Origin: Prevotella sp. BV3P1
Lineage (GTDB): Bacteria; Bacteroidota; Bacteroidia; Bacteroidales; Bacteroidaceae
Length of the DNA stretch: 64,000 nt
Assembly (NCBI RefSeq): GCF_000479005.1
Contig: NZ_AWXC01000004.1
Location: 62,001 to 126,000 of the forward strand
Reading direction: 5' to 3'
Below the pieces are notes generated by a model. The model saw only the letters and a program-made list of their open reading frames with translations, ran no database searches and was not told the origin of the DNA. Each line of letters starts with the position of its first letter. The stretch's first letter is position 1. This document shows, piece after piece, positions 34,023 through 43,901 of the stretch. The translations under genes and the position numbers were made by a program.

Positions 34023-36050
34023 TTAAGCCTTGCTCTTGTCGCGCGTTGCCAGGATGAAATAGCTAATCAATAGCAGGTAAGCGGCCAGTGAAAGCAATTC
34101 GGACAAGGGGTTGGCAAGCCAGTCGGGATTGATGGGATTGAAGCCCGTAAAGCGCAGCAATGCGCTTAAAACGCCCATCAACGCACCGCCGGCGATGAAG
34201 CCGCTGGCCAACAGCGTACCCTTCTCTCCGCGCTGTTTGTTCACTTCATTATTTTTGCTGCGCGTGGTGACAAACCAGTGAATGGCGCCACCGATGAGCA
34301 GGGGCGTGTTGAGTTCCAACGGAATGAACATGCCCAATGCAAATGCCAGTGCGGGAATCTTGAGCAAAGTGAGGATGATGGCCAGCAAAGCACCGATGCC
34401 ATATAAGATCCAAGGTGCACCCGCACCATTCATCAAGGGCTCGATGACGGCTGCCATGGCATTGGCTTGCGGTGCCACCAGATGCCCTTGTTGTGCCGGA
34501 TCGAAGCCGTAGGTTTGATTGAGCAGCATCATTACGCCGCCCACGGTAGCCGCACTCACCAGGGTTCCCAAGAACTTCCAAGTTTCTTGTTTGGCTGGCG
34601 TCGTTCCCAACCAATAGCCAATCTTCAGGTCAGTGACAAACGCACCGGCCATGGAGAGAGCGGTACACACCACGCCTCCCATGATCAAGGCGGCTACCAT
34701 GCCCTCCGTACCGTTGAGTCCCACGGCTGCCATCACCACGCTGGCCAAGATAAGTGTCATCAAGGTCATGCCCGATACCGGGTTGCTGCCTACGATGGCA
34801 ATGGCATTGGCTGCCACAGTGGTAAACAAAAAGGCAATAATGGCCACTAAGAGAATGGCAATCAGCGCATGCGTAAAGTTGTGCATCACGCCCAAAAGGA
34901 AGAATGCGAAAGTGATAAGAATGGCGGCAATGGAGCCGATGGCAATGACCCGGAACGAGATGTCCCTGCGCGTGCGTATCTCTTCTTTCGTCACCTCACC
35001 TTGGCCTTTCATCTCCTTAGCTGCCAGTCCAACGGCACTTTTGATGATACCCCAGCTCTTGATGATGCCAATGATGCCCGCCATGGCAATGCCACCGATA
35101 CCGATGCTCTTGCCGTAGGTGGTGAAAATCAGCTCGGGAGACATCTCGCCCACCGTCATGGTGAGGTTGGTGCCACCGATGTTTAAGATGGTGTCGCCAA
35201 ACAACAGCGATAGTCCTGGCACGATGAGCCACCAAACGGCGAACGAACCCATACAGATAATAAAGGTATATTTCAGTCCGATGATGTAGCCAAGACCCAT
35301 TACGGCTGCGCCGGTGTTTACCTTGAAGACCAGTTTTGCCTGATCGGCCAGCTGCTGACCCAAGCCGAAAACGCGGGTGGTGAAGTTCTCGTTCCACCAT
35401 CCAAAGGTGGCTACGATGAAGTCATAAAGCCCACCAACCAGTCCGGCCATAAGCAATGGCTTGGCTTGCGATCCGCCTTTGGCACCGCTCACGAGCACTT
35501 GCGTGGTGGCAGTAGCTTCGGGGAATGGATATTTGCCGTGCATGTCGCTCACGAAATATTTGCGGAAAGGAATCAGAAATAGAATGCCAATGACTCCTCC
35601 GAGTGCCGAACTCATGAAGATTTTCATGAACGATGCGCTCATTTCGGGATACTTAGCTTGAAGAATGTAAATGGCAGGCAGGGTGAAGATGGCTCCAGCC
35701 ACCACTGCACCCGAGCAGGCTCCGATGCTCTGTATAATCACATTTTCACCAAGTGCCTTGTTTCGCTTGGCGGCTGTTGATACGCCTACGGCGATGATGG
35801 CAATGGGGATGGCGGCCTCAAACACCTGTCCTACCTTCAAACCCAGATAGGCTGCGGCGGCCGAAAACAACATCGCCATGAGGATGCCCCATGTCACTGA
35901 CCACGCATTGACCTCGGGGTAGGTTTGGTTTGCGTGCATGATAGGTTGATACTCTTCTCCTTCTTTCAGTTTCCTGAAAGCATTTTCAGGTAATTGCACA
36001 GACTCTTTTTGCTTGTCTTCCATAAGTAATATTTGTGTTTTTGCTGACAA
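34023..36050 (-). CDS. OPT family oligopeptide/metal-chelate transporter
   Basis: Inner-membrane transporter, 675 residues, with some 14-16 hydrophobic segments. OPT hallmarks: an N-terminal cytoplasmic part (PENAFRKLKEGEEYQPIMH), the first helix region WSVTWGILMAMLFSAAAAYLGLKVGQVFEAAIP, QSIGACSGAVVAGAIFTLPA, and GKYPFPEATATTQVLVSGAKGG. Family members import short peptides or iron-siderophore-like chelates; the substrate cannot be read here. Monocistronic, with a hairpin terminator. The frame continues nine codons above MEDKQKES; relatives of mine start variably, so 36050 is kept. Confidence 0.9.
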   Translation of the reverse strand: MSAKTQILLMEDKQKESVQLPENAFRKLKEGEEYQPIMHANQTYPEVNAWSVTWGILMAMLFSAAAAYLGLKVGQVFEAAIPIAIIAVGVSTAAKRNKALGENVIIQSIGACSGAVVAGAIFTLPAIYILQAKYPEMSASFMKIFMSSALGGVIGILFLIPFRKYFVSDMHGKYPFPEATATTQVLVSGAKGGSQAKPLLMAGLVGGLYDFIVATFGWWNENFTTRVFGLGQQLADQAKLVFKVNTGAAVMGLGYIIGLKYTFIICMGSFAVWWLIVPGLSLLFGDTILNIGGTNLTMTVGEMSPELIFTTYGKSIGIGGIAMAGIIGIIKSWGIIKSAVGLAAKEMKGQGEVTKEEIRTRRDISFRVIAIGSIAAILITFAFFLLGVMHNFTHALIAILLVAIIAFLFTTVAANAIAIVGSNPVSGMTLMTLILASVVMAAVGLNGTEGMVAALIMGGVVCTALSMAGAFVTDLKIGYWLGTTPAKQETWKFLGTLVSAATVGGVMMLLNQTYGFDPAQQGHLVAPQANAMAAVIEPLMNGAGAPWILYGIGALLAIILTLLKIPALAFALGMFIPLELNTPLLIGGAIHWFVTTRSKNNEVNKQRGEKGTLLASGFIAGGALMGVLSALLRFTGFNPINPDWLANPLSELLSLAAYLLLISYFILATRDKSKA

Positions 36051-36178
36051 AGATATACTAAATCAATAAGATAGCAAAACGAATTGTAAGATTTTATTCC
36101 ACTTTGTCATGATTGCTGTAGAGTGGTGTGGAATGTAAAAAGATGAACGCCGATGGGCGATAGTTGAACTATTTTTTA

Positions 36179-36186
36179 TACATTTG
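36179..36186 (+). promoter_or_regulatory. -7 box of the dnaB promoter
   Basis: TACATTTG followed by CATT, about 38 bp before the dnaB ATG. The -33 region reads AGTTGAAC, a weak match. Confidence 0.5.
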
Positions 36187-36223
36187 CATTCCCAAGTTGG
36201 TAAAACAATAAAATACTTCAACC

Positions 36224-37729
36224 ATGGCCACTACCAAAAACAAGCGTCCGGCACCGATAGATAACTCTTATGCACATGTTCAGCCACAAGCAACTGATGT
36301 AGAACGAGTTGTTCTGGGGGCACTGATGATAGACAAAGACGCTTTTTCCATCATTTCCGAGATTCTTCGTCCTGAGTCATTCTACGAGCCAAGGCACCAG
36401 AAGATTTTCCATGCCATCCAGTCGTTGACGATGGAGGAGAAACCGGTTGACATCATCACCGTGACCGATCAGCTGAAAAGAGAGGGAACTTTGGAGGAGA
36501 TAGGTGGTGCTGCCTATGTGGTGGAGCTTAGTGCACAGGTCGCGTCATCAGCCAACATTGAGTATCATGCCAAAATACTTTCGCAGAAATCGCTGGCTCG
36601 TCAGTTGATTTCTTATGCCAGTGTTATCGAAACCAAGGCGTTTGATGAGTCACAGGATATAGATGAATTGATGCAAGAAGCCGAAAGTGACCTCTTCACG
36701 TTGTCGCAAACCAACATGAAGAAGGACTATACGCAAATTGATCCTGTGATAGCTCAAGCAACGGAAATACTGCAAAAGGCATCTGCTAACACAGGTGATT
36801 TAACGGGAATACCTTCTGGATATACCAAATTGGATGGCATTACAAGTGGCTGGCAAAAGTCTGACTTGGTGATTATTGCGGGTCGTCCGGCCATGGGAAA
36901 AACGTCGTTTGCACTCTCTATTGCTAAGAATATCGCTGTAGATCATCAAGTTCCTATTGCATTCTTCTCATTGGAGATGAACAATGTACAATTGGTAAAC
37001 CGCTTGATATCCAATACTTGTGAGATTGCGGGTAACAAGATTCTGAGTGGACAATTGACTGCTGATGAATGGAAACGTTTTGATACGAAAGTGAGAAACC
37101 TAATGGGTACACCTATTTATATAGATGACACGCCAGGACTGAGTATCTTTGAACTTAGAACCAAGGCACGTAGACTGGTAAGAGAGAAAGGCGTGCAGAT
37201 TATCATGATAGACTACTTACAGCTGATGAATGCCAATGGCATGCGGTTTGGCAACCGTCAGGAGGAGGTTTCTACCATCTCCCGCTCGCTGAAAGGACTG
37301 GCCAAAGAGCTGGATATTCCAGTGCTGGCTTTGTCACAGTTGAGCCGTAACGTGGAGAATCGTGACGGGTTGGAGGGAAAACGACCACAGTTGAGTGACC
37401 TTCGTGAGTCGGGTGCTATCGAACAGGATGCCGACTTGGTGCTGTTTGTGCACAGACCGGAGTATTATCGGTTGTATGAAGACAACAATGGGGTGGACTT
37501 ACGAGGTAAAGCTCAAATCATCATAGCCAAGCATCGTAAAGGTGCAACGGGCGATGTGCTGCTAAATTTTCGTGGCGAGTATACGCGTTTCGAGAACTTG
37601 GACGAAGGTTATTCGATGCCAATTCCAGAAGGTGGGGAGTTTATGGAGTCGCGTCTTAATGGAGGTTTCCCACCCCCAGAGTCCACACCTTTAGGAGATT
37701 TGCCTCCAGCAGAATCTGTTCCGTTTTGA
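36224..37729 (+). CDS. dnaB: Replicative DNA helicase DnaB
   Basis: Hexameric helicase that opens DNA at the replication fork. 501 residues: N-terminal collar domain (PQATDVERVVLGALMIDKDAF), linker, and a RecA-like domain with Walker A IIAGRPAMGKTSFAL, Walker B IIMIDYLQLM, and the arginine-finger region GKAQIIIAKHRKGATG. The Pro/Gly-rich C-terminus is normal for Bacteroidetes. A TPR protein gene follows after 67 bp. Confidence 0.97.
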   Translation: MATTKNKRPAPIDNSYAHVQPQATDVERVVLGALMIDKDAFSIISEILRPESFYEPRHQKIFHAIQSLTMEEKPVDIITVTDQLKREGTLEEIGGAAYVVELSAQVASSANIEYHAKILSQKSLARQLISYASVIETKAFDESQDIDELMQEAESDLFTLSQTNMKKDYTQIDPVIAQATEILQKASANTGDLTGIPSGYTKLDGITSGWQKSDLVIIAGRPAMGKTSFALSIAKNIAVDHQVPIAFFSLEMNNVQLVNRLISNTCEIAGNKILSGQLTADEWKRFDTKVRNLMGTPIYIDDTPGLSIFELRTKARRLVREKGVQIIMIDYLQLMNANGMRFGNRQEEVSTISRSLKGLAKELDIPVLALSQLSRNVENRDGLEGKRPQLSDLRESGAIEQDADLVLFVHRPEYYRLYEDNNGVDLRGKAQIIIAKHRKGATGDVLLNFRGEYTRFENLDEGYSMPIPEGGEFMESRLNGGFPPPESTPLGDLPPAESVPF

Positions 37730-37796
37730 TGAATGGGCACTTTTCTCAATGAATACGATAGAGATTTTGGTATAAAATAGTGAAAAAGCGACTGTT

Positions 37797-38537
37797 ATGA
37801 GGGATTTTATCAGCATGTTGAGATGTACTTTAGATGCTTTTTCTTTCAGGGAAAAGGCGTGCATCTTGTCTGTTTCAGTGCTTTCTTTCTTGTCTCTTTT
37901 GCCTTTAAACTGCTTTGCACAACAGCGTGAAGCGTTGCGTGATAGTTTGAAGAAGGCCACCGAAGCCTTGGAATATCATCCTGACAGTGTGGACTTGCGG
38001 TTGAAAAAAGCTGCGTGGAATTTACAATTAGAGCAGTGGCAGTATGCTAAAGACGAGTATGATAGGGTGCTAAGTAAGGATCAGCACAACATCGCTGCCT
38101 TGTATTATCGGGCTTTCGCCAATCAAAAATTGAGGAGATATAATTTTGCCCGACTTGATTATGAGCATCTGTTGCAAAGAGTTCCCGGACATTTTTCTGC
38201 GCTCTTAGGTCTGGCTTTGCTCAATCAGAAGGACAAACACCATACGGAAGCACTTAATCAGATTAACCTGTTGGTGAGTCAGCATGTCGACAGTGCGGTG
38301 GCTTATGCCGCTCGTGCGGGAATTGAAGTAGAGCAGGGGATGCTTGAGTTGGGCGAATACGATTATTCAGAGGCCATCAAACGAGATCAGAATAATACCG
38401 ATTATCTGCTGAACAGAGCCGAACTGCGCATCCAATTGGGCAAGACTGAAAAGGCAAGAGAAGACCTTGACCGCCTTGTGTCATTAGGTGTTCCGCGCCC
38501 AGCTCTCAGGAATTGGTATAGAAGACTGAAACAATGA
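37797..38537 (+). CDS. Secreted TPR-repeat protein
   Basis: 246 residues. Signal peptide ILSVSVLSFLSLLPLNCFAQ, then several TPR pairs (REALRDSLKKATEALEYHPDSVDL, AKDEYDRVLSKDQHNIAALYYRAF, LDYEHLLQRVPGHFSALLGLALLNQ, GEYDYSEAIKRDQNNTDYLLNRAEL). A periplasmic scaffold is likely; no catalytic domain is visible. A later ATG at 37815 is possible. It follows dnaB in the same direction and may be cotranscribed, although a role in replication is not expected for an exported protein. Confidence 0.8.
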   Translation: MRDFISMLRCTLDAFSFREKACILSVSVLSFLSLLPLNCFAQQREALRDSLKKATEALEYHPDSVDLRLKKAAWNLQLEQWQYAKDEYDRVLSKDQHNIAALYYRAFANQKLRRYNFARLDYEHLLQRVPGHFSALLGLALLNQKDKHHTEALNQINLLVSQHVDSAVAYAARAGIEVEQGMLELGEYDYSEAIKRDQNNTDYLLNRAELRIQLGKTEKAREDLDRLVSLGVPRPALRNWYRRLKQ

Positions 38538-38608
38538 TTTTGAAAACACCACGCCCTAACAATCGTATACCCTTGTTCTGTATCATTTAAGGCATGGCCG
38601 TGTCGGTG

Positions 38609-39235
38609 CTATTTCACGTCAAGCGGGAACAAACCATACAGTCGGTCGTCAATCATATCTGTTATCTCCTTGAAATCTTGTGGGTTTTCTTTGAAATGAA
38701 GACGGTCGCCATCAACAATCATGAGGTTCCCTTTGTACGTGCTAATCCAGTTTTCGTAGAGTGTGTTGAGCCCCTGTAAGTAGTCTATTCGGATGGATTT
38801 CTCAAATTCGCGCCCACGTTTTTGGATATGAGAAACCAGGTTTGGAATCCCTGAACGAATGTAAATCAAGAGATCTGGCAACTTCACGAGCGACATCATG
38901 AGGTTGAAAAGGTCTGTATAGTTGTCAAAGTCGCGGTCGCTCATCATACCCATGCTGTGCAAGTTGGGTGCGAAGATGCAGGCATCTTCAAAGATGGTGC
39001 GGTCTTGAATGATGGTGTCGTTACTCTTGCTGATGGCAACAACGTCTCTAAACCGCTTGTTGAGAAAGTAGATTTGCAAGTTGAACGACCATCGTGTCAT
39101 GTCGTCATAGAAATCATCCAGATACGGATTGTTGTCTACTGGTTCAAATTGTGGTATCCAATTATATCGTTTGGCAAGCATGGTAGTGAGGGTTGTCTTG
39201 CCGCTTCCTATGTTTCCAGCTATGGCTATGTGCAT
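38609..39235 (-). CDS. Deoxynucleoside kinase, paralog 1
   Basis: Phosphorylates deoxynucleosides for nucleotide salvage. 208 residues: P-loop IAGNIGSGKTTLTTML at the N-terminus, QDRTIFEDACIFAPNLH (DRS/DRT-like active-site segment), and the lid region PNLVSHIQKRGREFEKSIRIDYL. It is the downstream member of a tandem pair; the other copy ends 66 bp upstream on the same strand. The two proteins are alike along their length but clearly diverged, so they probably differ in base specificity, as in the dAdo/dGuo kinase pairs of other bacteria. Confidence 0.9.
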   Translation of the reverse strand: MHIAIAGNIGSGKTTLTTMLAKRYNWIPQFEPVDNNPYLDDFYDDMTRWSFNLQIYFLNKRFRDVVAISKSNDTIIQDRTIFEDACIFAPNLHSMGMMSDRDFDNYTDLFNLMMSLVKLPDLLIYIRSGIPNLVSHIQKRGREFEKSIRIDYLQGLNTLYENWISTYKGNLMIVDGDRLHFKENPQDFKEITDMIDDRLYGLFPLDVK

Positions 39236-39301
39236 GATGAATGTGTTTTTGTTGTGTGAATAGAGTGATTGTTGATATGTTGAAAAGACGTTGCGTTGTC
39301 G

Positions 39302-39925
39302 TTACAGATTGCCAAAGAGGCCGAACAGTTGCGCGTCTATCTTGTCGATGATTTCTGAAAAGTCTTTCGGATTGTGCTCAAAGTCAAGAGCATCCGCCTC
39401 AATGATGAGCTTTTTTCCTTGGTATTTATTGAGGATAAAATCTTCGTAACGTTCGTTCAGGTTGGTGAGATACTCCAGTGGGATGACCTGTTCGTAGTCT
39501 CTTCCGCGCTTTTGGATGTGCCCAACCAGGTTGGGAACTGACGAACGGAGGTAAATCATGAGGTCAGGAAGCTTGACAGCCATCATCATAGCCTCGAATA
39601 GTTCCATGTAAGTATTGAAATCTCTGTCAGACAAATGACCCATATCTCGGTTGTTGGCGGCAAAAACATATACCCCTTCGTATATCGAACGGTCTTGTAC
39701 GATGGTTTCTTTTGATTGAGCTATATCTAGTAAGTCGTGAAATCGTTGTTTCAAGAAGTAGACCTCAAGGTTGAAAGCCCATCGTTCAATGGATCGATAG
39801 TAATCGTCCAAATATGGATTGATGTCCACCGATTCCAATTTAGGTGTCCAACCATAATGTTTAACCAACATGTTTGTGAGGGTTGTCTTGCCGCTTCCGA
39901 TGTTTCCTGCGATGACTATGTGCAC
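39302..39925 (-). CDS. Deoxynucleoside kinase, paralog 2 (GTG start)
   Basis: Same family as the gene at 38609: P-loop IAGNIGSGKTTLTNML, QDRSIYEGVYVFAANN, lid PNLVGHIQKRGRDYEQVIPLEYL. I place the start at the GTG of VHIVIAGNIG, giving 207 residues that line up with the first residue of paralog 1 (MHIAIAGNIG). The open frame continues to an ATG at 40015, but a near-perfect promoter at 40024-40054 puts the transcript start at about 40017, at that ATG, and the 30 extra residues are unlike anything in the family. First gene of the two-gene operon. Confidence 0.85.
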   Translation of the reverse strand: MHIVIAGNIGSGKTTLTNMLVKHYGWTPKLESVDINPYLDDYYRSIERWAFNLEVYFLKQRFHDLLDIAQSKETIVQDRSIYEGVYVFAANNRDMGHLSDRDFNTYMELFEAMMMAVKLPDLMIYLRSSVPNLVGHIQKRGRDYEQVIPLEYLTNLNERYEDFILNKYQGKKLIIEADALDFEHNPKDFSEIIDKIDAQLFGLFGNL

Positions 39926-40023
39926 GGTTTTTGTCTTACTAAGAGTTGATGACCAAGCAGAATGAGCCGTGCGTATTCTTTCTATTAGATTCAAATATGC
40001 AAAGCCGTTCTGCATTTTGCCTG

Positions 40024-40054
40024 CAAAGTTAGCCCAAACAGTGCATACTTCAAA
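40024..40054 (-). promoter_or_regulatory. Promoter of the deoxynucleoside kinase pair
   Basis: TTTG at 40054-40051, a 19-bp spacer and TAACTTTG at 40031-40024 (minus strand): a full consensus match. It decides against the ATG at 40015 as the ordinary start of the kinase. Confidence 0.75.
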
Positions 40055-40242
40055 ATATATTAGTTGGTTTTTCTTGGCCTTCGTTCATCTTGACTTTCTT
40101 TTTTAGGAAGAAGTCGTCAGCTGTTCGTATGCGATGTTTTTCTCCTTCCGTTTAATGTGTTATAATGTTTGACGAAAGGTTATTTAAATCTAATTACCCG
40201 CATTTGTTATTACATTCGCGCATGCAATTGAAATGAAAATCC

Positions 40243-40250
40243 TATATTTG
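40243..40250 (+). promoter_or_regulatory. -7 box of the SIMPL-domain gene
   Basis: TATATTTG followed by TG. The longest reading frame of the next gene starts at a GTG at 40250, within this box, so the real start must be one of the ATGs at 40262 or 40286. Confidence 0.6.
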
Positions 40251-40285
40251 TGTCATACAGAATGATTCATCAAAAACATAAAAAT

Positions 40286-40987
40286 ATGAAAGGACAAGTT
40301 TTATCTGCGGCACTCATCGCCTTCAGTATTGTCGTATTAGGATTTGCGATTAAGGGCGGTATCGATAACTTTGTGAACAAAGACCACAAGGTAACGGTAA
40401 AGGGATTGTCGGAAAAAGAGGTTGAGGCGGACAAAGTGACATGGCCCATCTTATCAAAAGAAATCGGAAACGACCTGCCACAGCTGTATAAGAACATAGC
40501 CAACACACAGGCAACCATCAAAAATTTCTTGCTGAGCAATGGTATTTCTGAAAGTGAAATCAGCGTTAACGCACCTTCCGTGATTGACATGAATGCCAAC
40601 CAATATTCCAATAATGAGTCGCGTTATCGCTACAACATCACCTCATCGATAACCGTAACCTCGAAGAAAGTGAAGTTGGTGAGAAGCATTATCGCCAAGC
40701 AAGGCAGTTTGCTGAAGGAAGGAGTGGCCATTGTTGATGGTGGATACGAGAATCCTGTGAAATACGAGTATGTGTCTTTCGCAGCCATGAAGCCGAAGAT
40801 GATGAAGGAAGCCATTGATAATGCTGAGAAAACCGCTAAGCAGTTTGCCGAAAACAGTCGCAGCAAATTGAATAAGATTATTAGTGCTGATCAAGGACAG
40901 TTCTCCATTGAAAACCGTGACTCCAACACTCCTTACATCAAAAAAGTAAGAGTGGTGACCACCATTACCTATTCTTTGAAAGATTAA
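40286..40987 (+). CDS. SIMPL domain-containing protein
   Basis: 233 residues from MKGQVLSAALIAFSIVVLGF, which is a membrane anchor or uncleaved signal. The rest is the SIMPL (DUF541) domain: DHKVTVKGLSEKEVEADKVTW, the conserved opening, then YRYNITSSITVTSKKVKLV and ending in VRVVTTITYSLKD. Family members sit in the periplasm, and some bind or affect outer-membrane and stress functions; the exact role is unknown. An ATG eight codons earlier (40262) is possible, but it lies only about 5 nt from the expected transcript start. Convergent with mscL across a hairpin. Confidence 0.8.
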   Translation: MKGQVLSAALIAFSIVVLGFAIKGGIDNFVNKDHKVTVKGLSEKEVEADKVTWPILSKEIGNDLPQLYKNIANTQATIKNFLLSNGISESEISVNAPSVIDMNANQYSNNESRYRYNITSSITVTSKKVKLVRSIIAKQGSLLKEGVAIVDGGYENPVKYEYVSFAAMKPKMMKEAIDNAEKTAKQFAENSRSKLNKIISADQGQFSIENRDSNTPYIKKVRVVTTITYSLKD

Positions 40988-41063
40988 CCGCCGTTGAACG
41001 TCACATTAGATGATTGATGGTGTGAGCAACTTTTGCTGGCTTTGTGGGTGAAAGGATAAACAA

Positions 41064-41096
41064 ACAACGGATGGTTCATTGTGAAACATCCGTTGT
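41064..41096. terminator. Bidirectional terminator between SIMPL gene and mscL
   Basis: ACAACGGATG (41064-41073) pairs with CATCCGTTGT (41087-41096); the loop can pair further (TTCA/TGAA). Convergent genes lie on both sides. Confidence 0.75.
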
Positions 41097-41167
41097 TGTC
41101 TTCAGGTAGGTGTATAAAGATAATTGACCTACCCACTTGATTCTTGTGTGTAAACGAAGAATGTCGC

Positions 41168-41587
41168 TTATTTGTTCTTCAGCAAGTCACGAATCTCGGT
41201 CAAGAGTTTCTCTTCTGTTGTTGGCTCAGGTTTTACTGATGCAGGTTCTTCTTCATTTTTCTTGGTAATCTTCATGACAGCTTTGACGAGCAAGAATACA
41301 CAGAAGGCGATAATCAAGAAATCTACAGTTTGCTGAATAAAGTTGCCATAGTTCAACGTTACGGCTTCCATGGTCTTACCATCTTCTGAGAGTTTCTCAC
41401 CCAGTTTGATACTCAAGTCTTTAAAGTTGACACCGCCAAGCAGAAAACCAATAGGAGGCATGATGATATCGTTCACGAGGGATGTAACAATTTTGCCAAA
41501 AGCACCTCCAACGATTACACCGACAGCCATGTCAACTACATTGCCACGCATGGCAAATGCTTTGAACTCATTTAAAAACTTCTTCAT
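41168..41587 (-). CDS. mscL: Large-conductance mechanosensitive channel MscL
   Basis: Pentameric inner-membrane channel that opens under osmotic down-shock. 139 residues: N-terminal helix [42 protein letters not shown] (TM1 with the gating Gly/Ala pattern), a periplasmic loop, TM2 ([22 protein letters not shown]), and a charged C-terminal helix [15 protein letters not shown]. Length is usual. Single gene between two convergent or divergent neighbours. Confidence 0.96.
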   Translation of the reverse strand: MKKFLNEFKAFAMRGNVVDMAVGVIVGGAFGKIVTSLVNDIIMPPIGFLLGGVNFKDLSIKLGEKLSEDGKTMEAVTLNYGNFIQQTVDFLIIAFCVFLLVKAVMKITKKNEEEPASVKPEPTTEEKLLTEIRDLLKNK

Positions 41588-41739
41588 AATAATCTTTTGT
41601 TATTGTAATGATTGATATTTTGTCATGTAGACTTGTCATTGTTCTTTTACAATAATCATATTTTGTAAAGTTATCGAATAACAAGGCTTTTTTATATTAT
41701 TTAATACATGAATCACATGCAAATATAGAAAATAAATTG

Positions 41740-41747
41740 TAACTTTG
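41740..41747 (+). promoter_or_regulatory. -7 box of the gap promoter
   Basis: TAACTTTG followed by CAT, with AAATATAG-AAAATAAATTG upstream. The leader to the ATG at 41887 would be about 130 nt, unusually long here; I see no firm structure in it. Confidence 0.55.
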
Positions 41748-41874
41748 CATACAAATAAAGGATAATTGTTACTTGATGTTCGTTTTTTTTCGTTGTTTCA
41801 TGACACGATGAGAGATTCTGTCATCAGGAAGGCAATCAATTCTATGACTTATAATTTAACCCTTTAATAAATAA

Positions 41875-42906
<1,032 letters not shown>

Positions 42907-42932
42907 TCAAAATTAGTCGTTTAACGATAAAT

Positions 42933-42966
42933 AAGCCGTTCGAGATAGCTCGAACGGCTTTTTTTT
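42933..42966 (+). terminator. Terminator of gap
   Basis: A perfect 12-bp stem (AAGCCGTTCGAG with CTCGAACGGCTT), 4-nt loop ATAG, and a run of eight T. The next promoter box begins only 3 bp later. Confidence 0.92.
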
Positions 42967-42968
42967 AG

Positions 42969-42976
42969 TATATTTG
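42969..42976 (+). promoter_or_regulatory. -7 box of miaA
   Basis: TATATTTG directly behind the gap terminator; its -33 region would lie inside the terminator stem. Transcription would start at about 42983, so miaA would be nearly leaderless with ATG 42987. Confidence 0.5.
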
Positions 42977-42986
42977 TCGCGTGAAG

Positions 42987-43901
42987 ATGTTAACAATCTT
43001 AGGTCCAACGGCCAGTGGGAAAACGGCATTTGCAGCCCATCTTGCAGCCGATATCGGTGCTGAAATCATTAGTGCCGACAGCCGTCAGGTGTATCGAGGG
43101 ATGGATATCGGTACTGGCAAAGACCTCTCTGACTATGTCGTTCACAAGCAAATTCCCTATCATTTGATTGACATTGTAGATGCTGGAGAGAAGTACAATC
43201 TGTTCCGGTATCAGCAAGATTTTCATGCAGCATACGAGGATATTATTTCCAGAGGCATCATTCCCATCCTCTGTGGCGGTACCGGTCTGTACATAGAAGC
43301 CGTGTTGAAAGGTTATGCGCTGTCGCCCGTTCCTCAGAATGAGCAGTTGAGACAGCAGCTAAGCGACAAGTCGTTGGCCGAGTTGACGGATATATTGATT
43401 GATTTGAAGCATAAAAACCATTCGGTGATGCACAATCAATCTGACGTGGATACAGCGCAGCGCGCCATCAGGGCCATTGAGATTGAAAGCCATCTTTTGC
43501 AGCATCCCATGCCCGATCGCGCACTGCCACCCATTGACACATGCATTATTGGAATGCGCATTGACAGGGAAGAACGACGAAAAAAGATTACCGACCGACT
43601 GAAGCATCGATTGGAAAACGGCATGATCGAGGAGATTAAAGGACTGTTGGCAGCAGGTATACCGCCTGAAAACCTGATCTATTATGGTCTGGAATATAAG
43701 TATGTGACTGAGTATGTCATTGGAAAAACTACTTACGACGAGATGTTTAAGCAACTCGAAATCGCCATCCATCAGTTTGCTAAGCGGCAAATGACTTGGT
43801 TTAGGGGGATGGAACGGCGGGGCTTCGTCATCCATTGGATTGACGCGATGCTGCCCATGGAAGAAAAAATAACAAGAACGAAAGAGATATATGGCTATTG
43901 A
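42987..43901 (+). CDS. miaA: tRNA dimethylallyltransferase
   Basis: Adds the isopentenyl group to A37 of tRNAs reading UNN codons. 304 residues from MLTILGPTASGKTAFAAHLA (P-loop); then ISADSRQVYRGMDIGTGK, the catalytic region HLIDIVDAGEKYNLFRYQQDF, CGGTGLYIEAVLKGY, and the C-terminal KRQMTWFRGM. A GTG two codons earlier (42981) is also open. The stop overlaps the next gene by 11 bp, so the lipid-kinase-like protein is translationally coupled. Confidence 0.95.
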   Translation: MLTILGPTASGKTAFAAHLAADIGAEIISADSRQVYRGMDIGTGKDLSDYVVHKQIPYHLIDIVDAGEKYNLFRYQQDFHAAYEDIISRGIIPILCGGTGLYIEAVLKGYALSPVPQNEQLRQQLSDKSLAELTDILIDLKHKNHSVMHNQSDVDTAQRAIRAIEIESHLLQHPMPDRALPPIDTCIIGMRIDREERRKKITDRLKHRLENGMIEEIKGLLAAGIPPENLIYYGLEYKYVTEYVIGKTTYDEMFKQLEIAIHQFAKRQMTWFRGMERRGFVIHWIDAMLPMEEKITRTKEIYGY

